Source: Gammaproteobacteria bacterium (lineage in GTDB: Bacteria > Pseudomonadota > Gammaproteobacteria > Enterobacterales > Kangiellaceae). From it: 64,000 nt of DNA. Where the stretch lies: the NCBI GenBank assembly GCA_013373375.1, contig JABXHY010000005.1, forward strand, positions 62,001 through 126,000. The letters are read 5' to 3'. This document shows positions 50,516-61,483 of this stretch, piece by piece. The position numbers and the translations under genes are program-made. How positions within the stretch are numbered: the stretch's first letter is position 1; each line of letters opens with the position of its first letter. Under the pieces are notes generated by a model. The model did no database searches. It was not told the origin of the DNA and saw only the letters and a list, made by a program, of their open reading frames with translations.

Positions 50516-50865
50516 TGAGAGGATGGCTGTACAGTTAGAATAAAACGTTTTAACAAACTTCTCGAGCTGCGTCGCAACATTACGGGATTAGTCAGTTGAT
50601 TTGTTGATCTAAAACAATATCTAGATGAGTAAAATCTCAAGCCGATAAATAAAATAATTCAACTTGACGCGCGTTTATGGTCGTTTGCGAAAGGGTAAAT
50701 GAATAATAGATACAAACACAGAAAGGGAAATAATGTGAAGAAAAGTTAAACCTTTCAAGGACTGCAATTTTTGAAAAGAATCCCTAGCGTTTTATTTTAA
50801 GTCCACTTTAAATAAAACATCTGGTCTGACCTGAAGATAATTAACTCATACAAGACTCAAACAAA

Positions 50866-50888
50866 AAAGCCCCACAATGTGAGGCTTG
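50866..50888 (-). terminator. Minus-strand intrinsic terminator, presumed end of the tex transcript
   Basis: Minus strand AAGCCTCACATTGTGGGGCTTTTTTG, stem with one mismatch then T-run. Confidence 0.7.
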
Positions 50889-51106
50889 TAAAGGTTTTCC
50901 AGTCTGCAAGACTCGGTGATCCGAGTTTCTTTGTATTCGCTAGCGCGCCATTGTTATATCAAAGCAAAATCGCGCATGCAAATACTTTTTCTCATCTCAC
51001 TTTGTAAATCCATCTCTGGAAATTTGAGTGGAATCACTAAGTTACTGAACTGTCATAAAAAATTCATAAAGATGCTTTTCAGCACCACATCAAAATTTCT
51101 AAATAC

Positions 51107-53425
51107 TTATCGACCTTTTTTCAGTGCATCGGCTAAAGCCATACCTAGTGCTCCTTGAGGAGAACCAGATGATTTACTTGGTCCATTGCGCTTATTCGGT
51201 CGTTGATGACGTGGCCGCTCCTTTTCCATCTCCTGTGTCGCATTGGCAGGCTCAGGTCCGACCATCGACAATCCTATTCGCTTTCGTTTTACGTCAACAT
51301 CAATGACATGTACTCGAACTATGTCACCAGCTTTTACAACTTCTCGTGGATTAGAAATAAATTTATCCGACATCATAGAGATGTGAACGAGCCCATCTTG
51401 ATGAACACCAACATCAACAAAAGCGCCAAAATCGGTAACATTTGTTACCGTTCCCTCGAGCTCCATTTTCGGTTTCAAATCGGCCAGGCTTTCGACACCT
51501 TCCTTGAATTTTGCCATTTTGAAATCACCACGAGGATCACGCCCAGGCTTTTCAAGCTCTTTTAAAATATCACTGATGGTTGGCAATCCAAATTGCTCGG
51601 TGACAAATTTTTCAGGCGTAAGTTTTCGAATGACATCTGCTTTTCCCATAACTTGAGCAACGTCTTTATCGCCAAGGCTTGTCAAAATGTTTTCAACAAC
51701 TTCATAAGACTCAGGATGCACGGTCGAAGCATCAAGTGGATTTTCTCCTCCAACAATTCTCAAAAAGCCTGCTGCTTGCTCAAATGCTTTTGGACCAAGT
51801 CGCTCAACTTTTAATAATTGTTTACGGTTAGCAAAACGACCATTCGCTTCTCGATGAAACACAATATTAGATGCGAGCGTTTTGTTCAGACCCGACACTC
51901 TTGAGAGTAATGGTGCTGAAGCTGTATTTAAATCAACGCCGACCGCATTCACACAATCTTCAATCACAGTACCCAATGTTTTTGAAAGCTGACTTTGGCT
52001 TACGTCATGTTGGTACTGACCCACTCCAATCGATTTCGGCTCAATTTTTACCAGTTCAGCAAGCGGGTCCTGAAGTCGACGAGCAATCGATACTGCACCA
52101 CGAAATGAAACATCAAGATCAGGAAACTCTTGTGCAGCCAACTCAGATGCTGAGTAAACTGATGCGCCAGCTTCGCTGACCATGATTTTTTGGAAAGATA
52201 ACTCAGAATGTTTTTTCTGAAGCTCGACCACTAATTTATCAGTTTCTCGAGACGCTGTTCCATTGCCAATACTAACCAAATCGACTTTATGCATTTCACA
52301 TAAAGTTGCCAATTTACGCAGCGATTGATCCCATTGATTTTGTGGCGCATGAGGAAAGATAGTTGTATGGGTAAGCAATTTTCCTGTGTCATCAACGACA
52401 ACAACTTTTACACCCGTTCTTAAACCTGGATCGAGACCCATGGTCACTTTTGGACCTGCTGGAGCCGCCATTAATAAATCACGTAAATTATTGGCAAAAA
52501 CTTGAATCGCCGCAGTTTCTGATTGTTCACGTATACGACCAATGAGCTCAGTTTCGAAATGCATGTGCAGCTTAATTTTCCAGGTCCACAAAACAACCGT
52601 TTGCAACCACTCATCAGCTGCACGATTTTGATTGTCGATTCCAAAGCGCTTTGCAATCATTAATAAACAAGGATTACTCGCATTGTCATCATCTATCATT
52701 TCTTTGTTTGGTACTAACTGTAATGACAACACGCCTTCATTACGGCCTCTTAATACCGCTAGCGCACGATGCGATGGAATTTTATTTAACGGCTCTGAAT
52801 AATCAAAATAATCGGCAAACTTTTTTCCTTCGTCCGCTTTTCCATCGATTAACTTGGAACGTAAAAAACCACCGTCCCAAAGATAATCTCGAATTTCTCC
52901 AAGCAAGGTGGCATCTTCTGCAAACCGCTCCATTAATATTTGTCGTGCACCATCTAACGCAGCTTTCGTATCCGTAATATTATGCTCAGAATTAAGGTAG
53001 GCTTCTGCAACCTGTTCTGGGTTTTGCTCTGGGTTTTCCAGCAAACTATCGGCCAAAGGTTCCAGGCCCGCTTCACGAGCAATTTGCGCTTTGGTTCTTC
53101 TTTTCGGCTTATAAGGCAGATAAAGATCTTCCAGTTCGGTCTTTGTCTCCGCATCTTCAATCGATTTTTTTAATTCCGGAGTCAGCTTTTCTTGATCTTC
53201 GATGCTTTTTAAAATAACCGACCGTCTTTCTTCCAACTCCCTTAAATAGGTTAGTCGCTCATCAAGGCGCCGCAACTGAGTATCATCTAAACCACCGGTG
53301 ACTTCTTTTCGGTATCGTGCAATAAAGGGCACCGTTGCACCTTCATCCAGTAATTCAATGGTAGCTGTAACCTGTTTAGCAGCAACAGCAAGTTCGTTGG
53401 CGATTCTTTGCGCAATTTGTATCAT
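51107..53425 (-). CDS. tex: Tex-family transcription accessory protein (S1 domain)
   Basis: [68 protein letters not shown]. Confidence 0.97.
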   Translation of the reverse strand: MIQIAQRIANELAVAAKQVTATIELLDEGATVPFIARYRKEVTGGLDDTQLRRLDERLTYLRELEERRSVILKSIEDQEKLTPELKKSIEDAETKTELEDLYLPYKPKRRTKAQIAREAGLEPLADSLLENPEQNPEQVAEAYLNSEHNITDTKAALDGARQILMERFAEDATLLGEIRDYLWDGGFLRSKLIDGKADEGKKFADYFDYSEPLNKIPSHRALAVLRGRNEGVLSLQLVPNKEMIDDDNASNPCLLMIAKRFGIDNQNRAADEWLQTVVLWTWKIKLHMHFETELIGRIREQSETAAIQVFANNLRDLLMAAPAGPKVTMGLDPGLRTGVKVVVVDDTGKLLTHTTIFPHAPQNQWDQSLRKLATLCEMHKVDLVSIGNGTASRETDKLVVELQKKHSELSFQKIMVSEAGASVYSASELAAQEFPDLDVSFRGAVSIARRLQDPLAELVKIEPKSIGVGQYQHDVSQSQLSKTLGTVIEDCVNAVGVDLNTASAPLLSRVSGLNKTLASNIVFHREANGRFANRKQLLKVERLGPKAFEQAAGFLRIVGGENPLDASTVHPESYEVVENILTSLGDKDVAQVMGKADVIRKLTPEKFVTEQFGLPTISDILKELEKPGRDPRGDFKMAKFKEGVESLADLKPKMELEGTVTNVTDFGAFVDVGVHQDGLVHISMMSDKFISNPREVVKAGDIVRVHVIDVDVKRKRIGLSMVGPEPANATQEMEKERPRHQRPNKRNGPSKSSGSPQGALGMALADALKKGR

Positions 53426-53865
53426 TGGAAATCCTGATTAACGACTCAATTATCCGAAGCAATAAAGCAATCGGCGAAAGACTAAATAATTCATTGAAAA
53501 AGGCCGAGAATTATAGCGAAACCTGTGCACGAAGGGGAGGGCTCATTACAGGCTCTTCACAGAATATTTCGTGAAGTGTGAATCGCTTTTACAAACTAAA
53601 GAGACTCGAATGCTACAACCATCACCGCTTATAAAATGTACTTTATGAGATGACTTGTCTATTCAAAACACGAATTGTGGTTATTAAAAAAAGGCCAAGG
53701 AACAAATAGTTACAACCGATAAGTTGTGTGTTTGCTCACTTGCTTGCTAGGATATAAAGACAGTATTGTCGAATCCTATGTACAGCCGTTATCGCTTAAT
53801 TTGCCAAAAGCAGGCATATACAATTTTTTAGCCGACAATCAGAACAATAAGCACAGGAAGCCACA

Positions 53866-54588
53866 ATGACTGAAGAAACCCCCAAAATTCTGGTTGTCGA
53901 CGATGACCTTAGACTGCGCAGTTTGCTAGAACGCTACCTGAAAGAACAAGGATACATTGTTCGTACCGTCGCCAATGCGGAACAAATGGATCGCTTTCTC
54001 GAAAGAGAGAATTATCATCTCATGGTATTGGACTTGATGCTGCCTGGTGAAGATGGCCTCTCAATTTGTCGTCGACTCAGATCTGCCGAAAATCAAATTC
54101 CAATCGTTATGCTAACCGCTAAGGGAGATGAAGTGGATCGAATAATCGGTCTCGAACTCGGGGCTGACGATTATTTGGCCAAACCTTTCAATCCTCGAGA
54201 ACTGCTTGCTCGGATCAAAGCGGTGCTTCGACGACGTATGAAAGAAATTCCTGGCGCGCCAAGTGCCGAAGAGAAAGAAATTACTTTCGGTGACTTCACA
54301 CTCAATTTAGCGACACGCGAAATGTCACGTGGTGAACAAGTCATGGGGCTAACCAGCGGCGAGTTTGCGGTATTAAAAGCTCTGGTATCACACGCCAGGC
54401 AACCACTGTCGCGAGATAAATTGATGAATCTTGCGAGAGGCCGTGATTACAGTGCTCTTGAGCGAAGCATCGATGTTCAAGTATCTCGATTAAGACGCAT
54501 GATCGAGGAAGATCCGGCAAAACCTCGTTATATTCAAACCGTTTGGGGCGTTGGTTATGTGTTTGTTCCCGATGGCGGCGCAGCCTAA
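53866..54588 (+). CDS. ompR: Two-component response regulator OmpR
   Basis: PKILVVDDDLRLRSLLERYLKEQGY, wHTH C-terminus (YIQTVWGVGYVFVPDG); upstream of envZ. Confidence 0.96.
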   Translation: MTEETPKILVVDDDLRLRSLLERYLKEQGYIVRTVANAEQMDRFLERENYHLMVLDLMLPGEDGLSICRRLRSAENQIPIVMLTAKGDEVDRIIGLELGADDYLAKPFNPRELLARIKAVLRRRMKEIPGAPSAEEKEITFGDFTLNLATREMSRGEQVMGLTSGEFAVLKALVSHARQPLSRDKLMNLARGRDYSALERSIDVQVSRLRRMIEEDPAKPRYIQTVWGVGYVFVPDGGAA

Positions 54589-54601
54589 CTAGCGAGTTAT
54601 C

Positions 54602-55888
54602 ATGCGAATAATTCCACAAGGCGCATTTGGCCGCACCGCATTACTGGTCGCGGCTTTATTATTTTTAAACCTGCTGATTTTTTTTGTTGTGACTGCATTT
54701 TTCGTCGTCGCGCCAAATCATGAAATACTCATGAAGCAGCTCGCCAATCAGATGAATACCATCATCATCCACGAACAAAACAATGTCGATCCAAAAGTAA
54801 TGGACGAATTTAAACAATCAACGGGCATTGAAGCATTTGCGTTTAAAGAAGCGCTCGGAAAAGGAATGCGTAATGCCACTCATTATAAAAGCCTGTCAAA
54901 TCAGCTGGCGCGTTATCTCGGTCAAGGAACAGAACTCAGAATAGAAGAATCCAATATTGCCTACTATTGGATTTTACACCCACAAAGAAAAGACATCTGG
55001 ATTCGAATTCCATCCATTCATATCGATTATTCAGGTCTATTTGTTTATGGAATATATTTACTGATCATCGTATTGCTGAGTATTTCTGGTGGTTGGGTTT
55101 TTGCTCGACAATTGCACCGACCATTGAAACGATTAGAACTGGCAGCGAGAGAAATTGGACGAGGCGATTACCCAGGTAAATTAAAGGAAACCGGTGCCAG
55201 AGAGCTTGTTGCAGTGACTAAAGCATTTAATCAGATGGCCAAGGACGTTCATCAGCTTGAAGAAGATCGTACGTTGTTACTTGCGGGCATTTCCCATGAC
55301 TTACGCACACCGATCACTCGCATTCGACTCGCGTCAGAGTTTTTAGGTCCAGAAGACGAAGAAACAAAGTCTGGCATCATAGCTGATACAGAAGACATGG
55401 ACGCAATCATCGATCAGTTCATTTCATATGTTAGAGATGGCCGAGACGAAGCTGAGGAAGATATCGATTTAAATCAATTAATCGAGCAAATTGTTGAAAA
55501 CAACCAACTTCATCAGCGTGATGTGCGAGCCGATTTGAATAGTTTACCCAACTATCCAGTCAAAATTTTAGCGATGAAGCGCATGCTCAGTAATCTGGTT
55601 GAAAATGGTTTTCGCTATGGACAACCACCTATCGAAATATACAGCGGCATGGAACACGGCGAAATTGTTATTCGAGTTTCTGATCATGGAAAAGGCATTC
55701 CAGACATTGATGTTGAACGCCTATTTTTACCTTTTGCCAGAGGCGAGCAAGCGCGTACTGGTAGAGGTTCAGGTTTGGGACTGGCAATAGTCAAGCGGAT
55801 TGTAGAGCTTCATAACGGCGTGATTACATTACGTAATTTAGACCGAGGTGGCCTAGAGGCTACGCTACGCTTTCCTATATTTGATTAA
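54602..55888 (+). CDS. envZ: Osmosensor histidine kinase EnvZ
   Basis: LLLAGISHDLRTPITRIRLASEFL, RGSGLGLAIVKRIVELHNG; directly after ompR. Confidence 0.95.
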   Translation: MRIIPQGAFGRTALLVAALLFLNLLIFFVVTAFFVVAPNHEILMKQLANQMNTIIIHEQNNVDPKVMDEFKQSTGIEAFAFKEALGKGMRNATHYKSLSNQLARYLGQGTELRIEESNIAYYWILHPQRKDIWIRIPSIHIDYSGLFVYGIYLLIIVLLSISGGWVFARQLHRPLKRLELAAREIGRGDYPGKLKETGARELVAVTKAFNQMAKDVHQLEEDRTLLLAGISHDLRTPITRIRLASEFLGPEDEETKSGIIADTEDMDAIIDQFISYVRDGRDEAEEDIDLNQLIEQIVENNQLHQRDVRADLNSLPNYPVKILAMKRMLSNLVENGFRYGQPPIEIYSGMEHGEIVIRVSDHGKGIPDIDVERLFLPFARGEQARTGRGSGLGLAIVKRIVELHNGVITLRNLDRGGLEATLRFPIFD

Positions 55889-57063
55889 TTTAACCCTAAT
55901 GCCTTATGCATAAACTGTCGCTTAATGCTGGTAAATTTATCAACCATGTTCACACCAAAATTACGAGCTAATACCAGCGCTGGATTGTTTTGACTGTAAG
56001 TCCAATTGAGCGCTGTCATCGCTTTTTCAGTTAAGTGATTTTCACCTTTGCGCTCTCGCTCATAGGCGCGCAAGTGACTACGCTTTGCGAAATCAAGTCC
56101 ACTGTCGACAGCCTTGCTAATAACTTTTGCTAGAGTTGCTGCATCAGCAAATCCTAGATTCACACCTTGCCCAGCTAAAGGATGAATAGAGTGTGCTGCG
56201 TCACCAACAAGAATTACTCGATCTTTAATATAATTTTTTGCATGTCGAGCTATCAATGGAAAACGAAACAGTTTGCTTTCTAATCTTATATTACCCAGCC
56301 GATGGTCGAGAGCTGAAGCAATTCTTGCATTCATAAACTCGCCATTATTCAATTCCATTGCATCAACTTTCTCTGTATCGAGAGACCAAACTATCGAACA
56401 CAAATGTTCATCAGGTAAGGGCAAATAGGCCATAGGTCCCGAAGGTAAAAATCGTTGCCAAGCGGTAAATTGATGAGACTGCTCTGTTCGAATCGTTGCT
56501 ACTAACGCTGACTGTTGATAATCCACTTTATCGATCGGAATTTCCGCCATCTCGCGCACTTTTGAAGTTGCGCCATCAGCAGCAATTAAAACTTTCGAAA
56601 CAAGTTGCTGTCCTGATGTTAATTGAATGCGACACTTTAATTCGTCCGAGTCAAAAGAGATTAACGAATCTGTTATAAAATCGATATTAGTGCGTTGTTC
56701 GACTTCACGTAATAAATACTGGCGTATTAAGCCATTTTCAATAATGTAACCTAAATTGGGTTCTGCTACTTCCTGTGCTGTAAAATGGAGTTCAGCAGAA
56801 CCATTCGCATCCCACACGTTCATGGAGTGATAAGCCGTAATTCTTTCTTGAGGAATTTCCGACCAAACATTACATTGTTGCAAAATTTTTTGTGAGCGAC
56901 GAGAAATAGCACTCACTCGACAGTCAAAAGATTGTCTTGTTGAAAAATCGGCTGTTGGTAAAGGATCGATAATAGCAATGGACAATTGTTTTGGCATTTG
57001 CACAGCTAACGCCAATCCAACCATACCGCCACCGTTGATTACCACATCAAATTTCATATTCAA
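55885..57063 (-). CDS. UbiH/UbiF/VisC-family FAD-dependent hydroxylase (UbiI-like)
   Basis: VVINGGGMVGLALAVQM, VLVGDAAHSIHPLAGQGVNLGFADAATL. Confidence 0.92.
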   Translation of the reverse strand: MNMKFDVVINGGGMVGLALAVQMPKQLSIAIIDPLPTADFSTRQSFDCRVSAISRRSQKILQQCNVWSEIPQERITAYHSMNVWDANGSAELHFTAQEVAEPNLGYIIENGLIRQYLLREVEQRTNIDFITDSLISFDSDELKCRIQLTSGQQLVSKVLIAADGATSKVREMAEIPIDKVDYQQSALVATIRTEQSHQFTAWQRFLPSGPMAYLPLPDEHLCSIVWSLDTEKVDAMELNNGEFMNARIASALDHRLGNIRLESKLFRFPLIARHAKNYIKDRVILVGDAAHSIHPLAGQGVNLGFADAATLAKVISKAVDSGLDFAKRSHLRAYERERKGENHLTEKAMTALNWTYSQNNPALVLARNFGVNMVDKFTSIKRQFMHKALGLN

Positions 57064-57082
57064 TTTTTCCTAAAGCAAACCG

Positions 57083-58444
57083 TCATTTGTTCACCGAAGA
57101 GAGTTGTCGTTCAGCGCGATCCAGAAAAGTAAAGGCTAGTGGCTGCCGATAGCACTCTTTAAGCTTTCCACCTCGAGCCAAAAATGGAAGATCATGGCGT
57201 AAGCCCATCGCATGATTAGCAAAAACTTGCTTTAACAGTGATACATTATCCAAACCTTGTAACATGATGTTTCTCATCACGGCGACGACTTTATTAGTTT
57301 GAGAAAAACCACGAGCCAGTAAGTCCGTCATTGATAAAGTTTGAATTATATCGATCTCTCGATTCGTTTGGTAAAGATCACGTAATGCGGGAGAGCCAAG
57401 GTCACAATCATAATGTGCAGCTATGGCGACCAGCTCTGTTATCAAAGCAACGTCGCGTAACCCGAGATTAAATCCTTGTCCTGCAACAGGGTGTCCGGTA
57501 TGCAACGCATTACCAACAAAGATGATACGATTTGAATAATATTGATCTAACAATTGCGACTGCAACGGGTAACAAGATCGCTCACCAACACGAGTAATTT
57601 TTCCCGCTCGATGACCAAAACATTTTTGCAGTTCTGCGATAAACTCGTTATCTGTTAATGATTGAATATCGTGTTTCGAATCAGACTTAATCGACCAAAC
57701 AACTGAGTAGCGATTACGCACTAAAGGTAACAATGCAATCGGGCCTGCTTCTGTAAATCGCTCATAAGCCCAACCGTCAGGTTTACGCTCTGTTGCAATA
57801 TTACAAATAGCAGCTGTATTTGGATAATCAAAACGTTGCTTTTTAATGTTTAACAAATTAGCAATCGAAGAGTTTGTACCATCAGCAGCGATAACTAACT
57901 TAGCGCTTACTTGCTTTGTATAGGGGGTTGCCTGATCGTGTTGTTGAACATACTGGTCCGATTCAGTAGACAGCTTTTTTGATTCAAGAAATAAACTGCA
58001 GTTATCCTCGAGCTGCTCGACCTTTGTTACAGCATAAGATGAAATGATAGAAATATTATTGTGTCGCTCAAAACATTGCTTTAACACTAAACCAACTGAG
58101 CGATTTTCGACAACGTAACCTAACGCAGACTTATCAAATTCGGCTGCCGACAATCGACACATACCAAAGTGACTTTTATCAGAGACGTGAATATTAGAAA
58201 TTGGGAAAGCATGAGAAGACAGAAATTCCCAAATTCCAAACTCGTTAAGAATTTGTGCGGAACCGAAAGATAAAGCAACGGATCTATCATCAAAACTAGG
58301 TTGCTGGTTTGAGTCAATTGCAAAAGGTTCAATGACTGCGATTTTCAATCCGAGCGGCGCTAGCGCAATGGCAGTCGTGGCACCAACTAAACCACCTCCC
58401 ACAATTACCACATCGAAATGAGTTGCTGAGTCAGTCAAGGGCAA
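57083..58444 (-). CDS. ubiH: 2-octaprenyl-6-methoxyphenol hydroxylase
   Basis: VVIVGGGLVGATTAIAL, HTGHPVAGQGFNLGLRDVALITE; between pepP and the VisC-like gene. Confidence 0.92.
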   Translation of the reverse strand: MPLTDSATHFDVVIVGGGLVGATTAIALAPLGLKIAVIEPFAIDSNQQPSFDDRSVALSFGSAQILNEFGIWEFLSSHAFPISNIHVSDKSHFGMCRLSAAEFDKSALGYVVENRSVGLVLKQCFERHNNISIISSYAVTKVEQLEDNCSLFLESKKLSTESDQYVQQHDQATPYTKQVSAKLVIAADGTNSSIANLLNIKKQRFDYPNTAAICNIATERKPDGWAYERFTEAGPIALLPLVRNRYSVVWSIKSDSKHDIQSLTDNEFIAELQKCFGHRAGKITRVGERSCYPLQSQLLDQYYSNRIIFVGNALHTGHPVAGQGFNLGLRDVALITELVAIAAHYDCDLGSPALRDLYQTNREIDIIQTLSMTDLLARGFSQTNKVVAVMRNIMLQGLDNVSLLKQVFANHAMGLRHDLPFLARGGKLKECYRQPLAFTFLDRAERQLSSVNK

Positions 58445-58450
58445 GTTCTC

Positions 58451-59785
58451 TTAAGCTGCTTTTTGCTTTGCCATAATGGATTCAATCTCATCGATAGTTT
58501 TTGGTACGCCAGAGGTCAATACTTCATGTCCTTGCTTGGTAACCAATACATCATCTTCAATGCGAATGCCAATACCACGATATTTCGCAGGTGCTGAAGT
58601 GTCATCTTCGGGTATATAAATCGCAGGCTCAACGGTTAGCACCATGTTCTCTTCTAAAATTCGTGGTTGACCTTCTATCGAATAGTCACCTACATCGTGA
58701 ACATCCAACCCAATCCAGTGACCAGTTTTGTGCATGTAATATTGTTTATAGGCTTCTTGTTCAATAAGCTCGTCAAGCCCACCTTTGAGTAGCCCCAATT
58801 CGATCATTCCCTCAGTTAACACTTTCACCGCTTCTTCATGCGGTTGCATCCAATGATTTCCCGGTTTTACCGATCCAATCGCAGCGTCCTGAGCTTTTAG
58901 CACTAATTGGTAAAGCTCTTTTTGAGCATTGCTGAATCTACCACTCACAGGAAAAGTGCGTGTAATATCCGAAGCGTACATCTCGTATTCAGCTCCAGCG
59001 TCTATCAGCAATAAATCGTCTTTACGCAACTTACTACTATTTTCTGTGTAGTGCAGTATGCAAGCATTGTTACCGCTCGCAACAATAGATGAGTAAGCTG
59101 GCGATCGCGCTCCCTGTCGCGCAAACTCGTAATGGAGTTCGGCTTCAATTTGCCACTCCGTCATACCAGGTCGACACTCCCTCATTGCTCTTAAATGCGC
59201 ATCGACTGCAATTTGCGCAGATTTCCGCATTAATTTTATTTCCGCAGCCGATTTAAATAATCTGAGTTCGTGTAATGCATGCCTCAAATCAATAAACTCT
59301 CCGGGCGGTTGCGCTCCTTTTTTTACCTGCGAGCGAATTTTATTAACCCAGTTCATAACCCGAGAGTCGAGCTCATTATTTTTACCCATCTCATAATAAA
59401 TGCGCTGCCTTCCTTCCATCATTCCAGGCAAAATGTCATCGATATCGTCGATGGGAAAAGCGTCGTCTGCGCTATACAAATCACAAGCCGCTTCTGGACC
59501 ACAACGACGGCCATGCCAAGTTTCCTGTTCCGGATCTTTTTCATTACAAAACAACACAAACTCGCCATGTTCGCGGCCTGGAATTAACGCAATAACGGCA
59601 TTAGGCTCGGGAAATCCACACAAATAATGAAAATCACTGTCTTGACGAAACATAAAGTGGGTATCGCGACTGCGCACTAATTCCTGTGAAGAGGCAATAA
59701 TAGCGATACTGCCGGGCTCCATGGTTTGCATTAAAAGTTGACGTCGACGAGCAAATTCTTGTTTTGGAATCACGAAATCAATCAC
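58451..59785 (-). CDS. pepP: Xaa-Pro aminopeptidase P
   Basis: FARRRQLLMQTMEPGSIAIIASS, LLIDAGAEYEMYASDITRTFPVSG, HKTGHWIGLDVHDVGDY, VEPAIYI. Confidence 0.97.
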   Translation of the reverse strand: MIDFVIPKQEFARRRQLLMQTMEPGSIAIIASSQELVRSRDTHFMFRQDSDFHYLCGFPEPNAVIALIPGREHGEFVLFCNEKDPEQETWHGRRCGPEAACDLYSADDAFPIDDIDDILPGMMEGRQRIYYEMGKNNELDSRVMNWVNKIRSQVKKGAQPPGEFIDLRHALHELRLFKSAAEIKLMRKSAQIAVDAHLRAMRECRPGMTEWQIEAELHYEFARQGARSPAYSSIVASGNNACILHYTENSSKLRKDDLLLIDAGAEYEMYASDITRTFPVSGRFSNAQKELYQLVLKAQDAAIGSVKPGNHWMQPHEEAVKVLTEGMIELGLLKGGLDELIEQEAYKQYYMHKTGHWIGLDVHDVGDYSIEGQPRILEENMVLTVEPAIYIPEDDTSAPAKYRGIGIRIEDDVLVTKQGHEVLTSGVPKTIDEIESIMAKQKAA

Positions 59786-60068
59786 TCCGGTTGTTCTTTA
59801 ATTCTATTTGGCTTAACCGTTTGCAATTCTGTAAAAACAATAAAACGGTTGTAACTTGAACTCTGACATTTTCATTATATTGACGCAAGACCTGCAACAG
59901 AGGAATACTTTATTTGTGATTAATGAAAATTTCTAATTGGCGAGACTTTGGCTGCTCTACTACTGCCCGCTACTAAGTAAGTATATCTAATAAATTATTA
60001 TGCACTGTTTGCACTTACTTTCTCTTCACGCTTGCTCTCATTGGAAGCTCGCCAAATAGAAAACTATC

Positions 60069-60653
60069 TTAATGGATTGATGTATTCTGTCGGCTTAATT
60101 CAGACACGGCCGCTTGTACCAGTGCTCGCGTTTCTAGATACACCACCTGAGAAGAGACTCTTACATGCTCAACCACGGTTGCCAAAGCTTGTTCCATTTC
60201 TTCAGTTTCCTCAACTTCCAGGTCAACTTTGGCGATTTCCATCATATCCTCAAGCGCTTCCATTAAATCAGGGCTACTAACCTGCTGCTTGCTCATTTGG
60301 AGGCCATAACCAAATAAAAATCCTTGGGTCCATTCACTGATTTTTTCCAGCCGTTCTTCAATAGAGGTCTGCTCGGGAGGCAGCAATAAATCGAGAGCAA
60401 AAATATCTTTCTCAAGCTGCTCGCCGATATAGTCCACATAGTCATCAAGTACTTGCATCATAGCCTGAGGAAAAAGCTTACCCTCATTGAGATGGCCTAT
60501 TAATGGCTGTTTCCAGGACTTTTTGTCATTTTTTAGGCCGCCTGCGAACATACCGCAAATTATTCCCTGAAGCTCACTTGCTGCGGTTTCGCACTCCTGC
60601 TCAGCAAGTAAATCATCAAGATCATCAAAGGTAATTTGAGAGACATCATTCAT
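60069..60653 (-). CDS. ygfB: UPF0149/YgfB-family protein
   Basis: MNDVSQITFDDLDDLLAEQECETAASELQGIICGMFAGG, FLFGYGL; start taken as ATG at 60653 rather than the ORF-track start 60716. Confidence 0.92.
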   Translation of the reverse strand: MNDVSQITFDDLDDLLAEQECETAASELQGIICGMFAGGLKNDKKSWKQPLIGHLNEGKLFPQAMMQVLDDYVDYIGEQLEKDIFALDLLLPPEQTSIEERLEKISEWTQGFLFGYGLQMSKQQVSSPDLMEALEDMMEIAKVDLEVEETEEMEQALATVVEHVRVSSQVVYLETRALVQAAVSELSRQNTSIH

Positions 60654-60763
60654 TATTTCGCTATCGCCTTGTTGTTCGCCTAGTTGGGTTAAACCGATTA
60701 TATCATTGACCCACAAGGCGCGTGGCTCTATATTTAAACCATTAGAAAAAACAACAGCTTGCT

Positions 60764-60973
60764 ATGGAAAACTCAGAACTTTCTCAACTCGAAGGTCGCG
60801 TTGAGCAACTTTTAGAGCGGTTTAATCAGTTGCAACAAGAGAACCGCTCGCTGAAAGTCAAACAAGATGAGCTCATCGCTGATCGCGCGCGCCTGCTTGA
60901 AAAAAACAAGCTGGCCACCGAGAAGATCGAATCCATTGTCACACGGCTGAAGTCTATGGGTAATCAAGCATGA
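60764..60973 (+). CDS. TIGR02449/ZapB-like coiled-coil protein
   Basis: 69-aa coiled coil directly upstream of zapA. Confidence 0.85.
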   Translation: MENSELSQLEGRVEQLLERFNQLQQENRSLKVKQDELIADRARLLEKNKLATEKIESIVTRLKSMGNQA

Positions 60974-61287
60974 GTCAACAGCCTAGTAATGCCATAACAC
61001 TTCGTATACTGGAGCGCGAATATCAATTTGCCAGCCCTGTAGATGAAAAAGATAAGCTGATGGAAGCCGCTCGCCTTCTCGACGGCCGTATGCGCGAAAT
61101 TCGCGATAGTGGACGAGTTGTAGGAACCGAGCGTATCGCTGTAATGGCGGCTTTGAACTTAGCATTTGATTTGTTACACGGTGATGAAGCCAATGGAAAA
61201 GCCTCAGTGGATAGCTCTCGTCTATCCCAATTGAAATACCGAATCGAGGAAGTATTGGCATCGGACAGCCAGTTAGAGTTAACATAG
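60970..61287 (+). CDS. zapA: Cell division protein ZapA
   Basis: ITLRILEREYQFASPVDEKDKLMEAARLLDGRMREIRDSGRVVGTERIAVMAALNLAFDLL. Confidence 0.95.
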   Translation: MSQQPSNAITLRILEREYQFASPVDEKDKLMEAARLLDGRMREIRDSGRVVGTERIAVMAALNLAFDLLHGDEANGKASVDSSRLSQLKYRIEEVLASDSQLELT

Positions 61288-61292
61288 GAACA

Positions 61293-61475
61293 GTGCTGCC
61301 TGGGATGTGCGCTAGCGGAGAACGTCCTTGAGCCGATAATCATTACCCTGGGGTTCGGGCAGTTATCGGTGGTGTGCAAGTCCGGCTTGTACCGGAAAGC
61401 CTGATCCGATACCAAGATCCCCACCTAGAGCCATGGGTTCTAGGGCCAATATCTGCAACGGCATTCTGGGTAGCG
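61293..61475 (+). ncRNA. ssrS: 6S RNA
   Basis: Between zapA and fau; GTGCTGCCTGGGATG pairs with CATTCTGGGTAGCGC over 15 bp with wobbles; conserved CCTTGAGCCGATA and CACCTAGAGCCATGGGTTCTAGGG blocks. Confidence 0.93.
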
Positions 61476-61483
61476 CGTTTTTA

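Noticed and set aside
50916-51158. 80-aa plus-strand ORF over the tex 3' end
   Set aside because: Runs through the tex terminator region and into the tex coding end; no domain or RBS.
51871-52977. 102-aa and 108-aa plus-strand ORFs inside tex
   Set aside because: Antisense to tex, no RBS, no family resemblance.
53559-53587. CTTCAC...GTGAAG inverted repeat upstream of ompR
   Set aside because: Short 6-bp arms, 10-nt loop, no T-tail; not distinguishable from chance.
61023-61424. 133-aa minus-strand ORF over zapA and 6S RNA
   Set aside because: Antisense to zapA and to a structural RNA; spurious.
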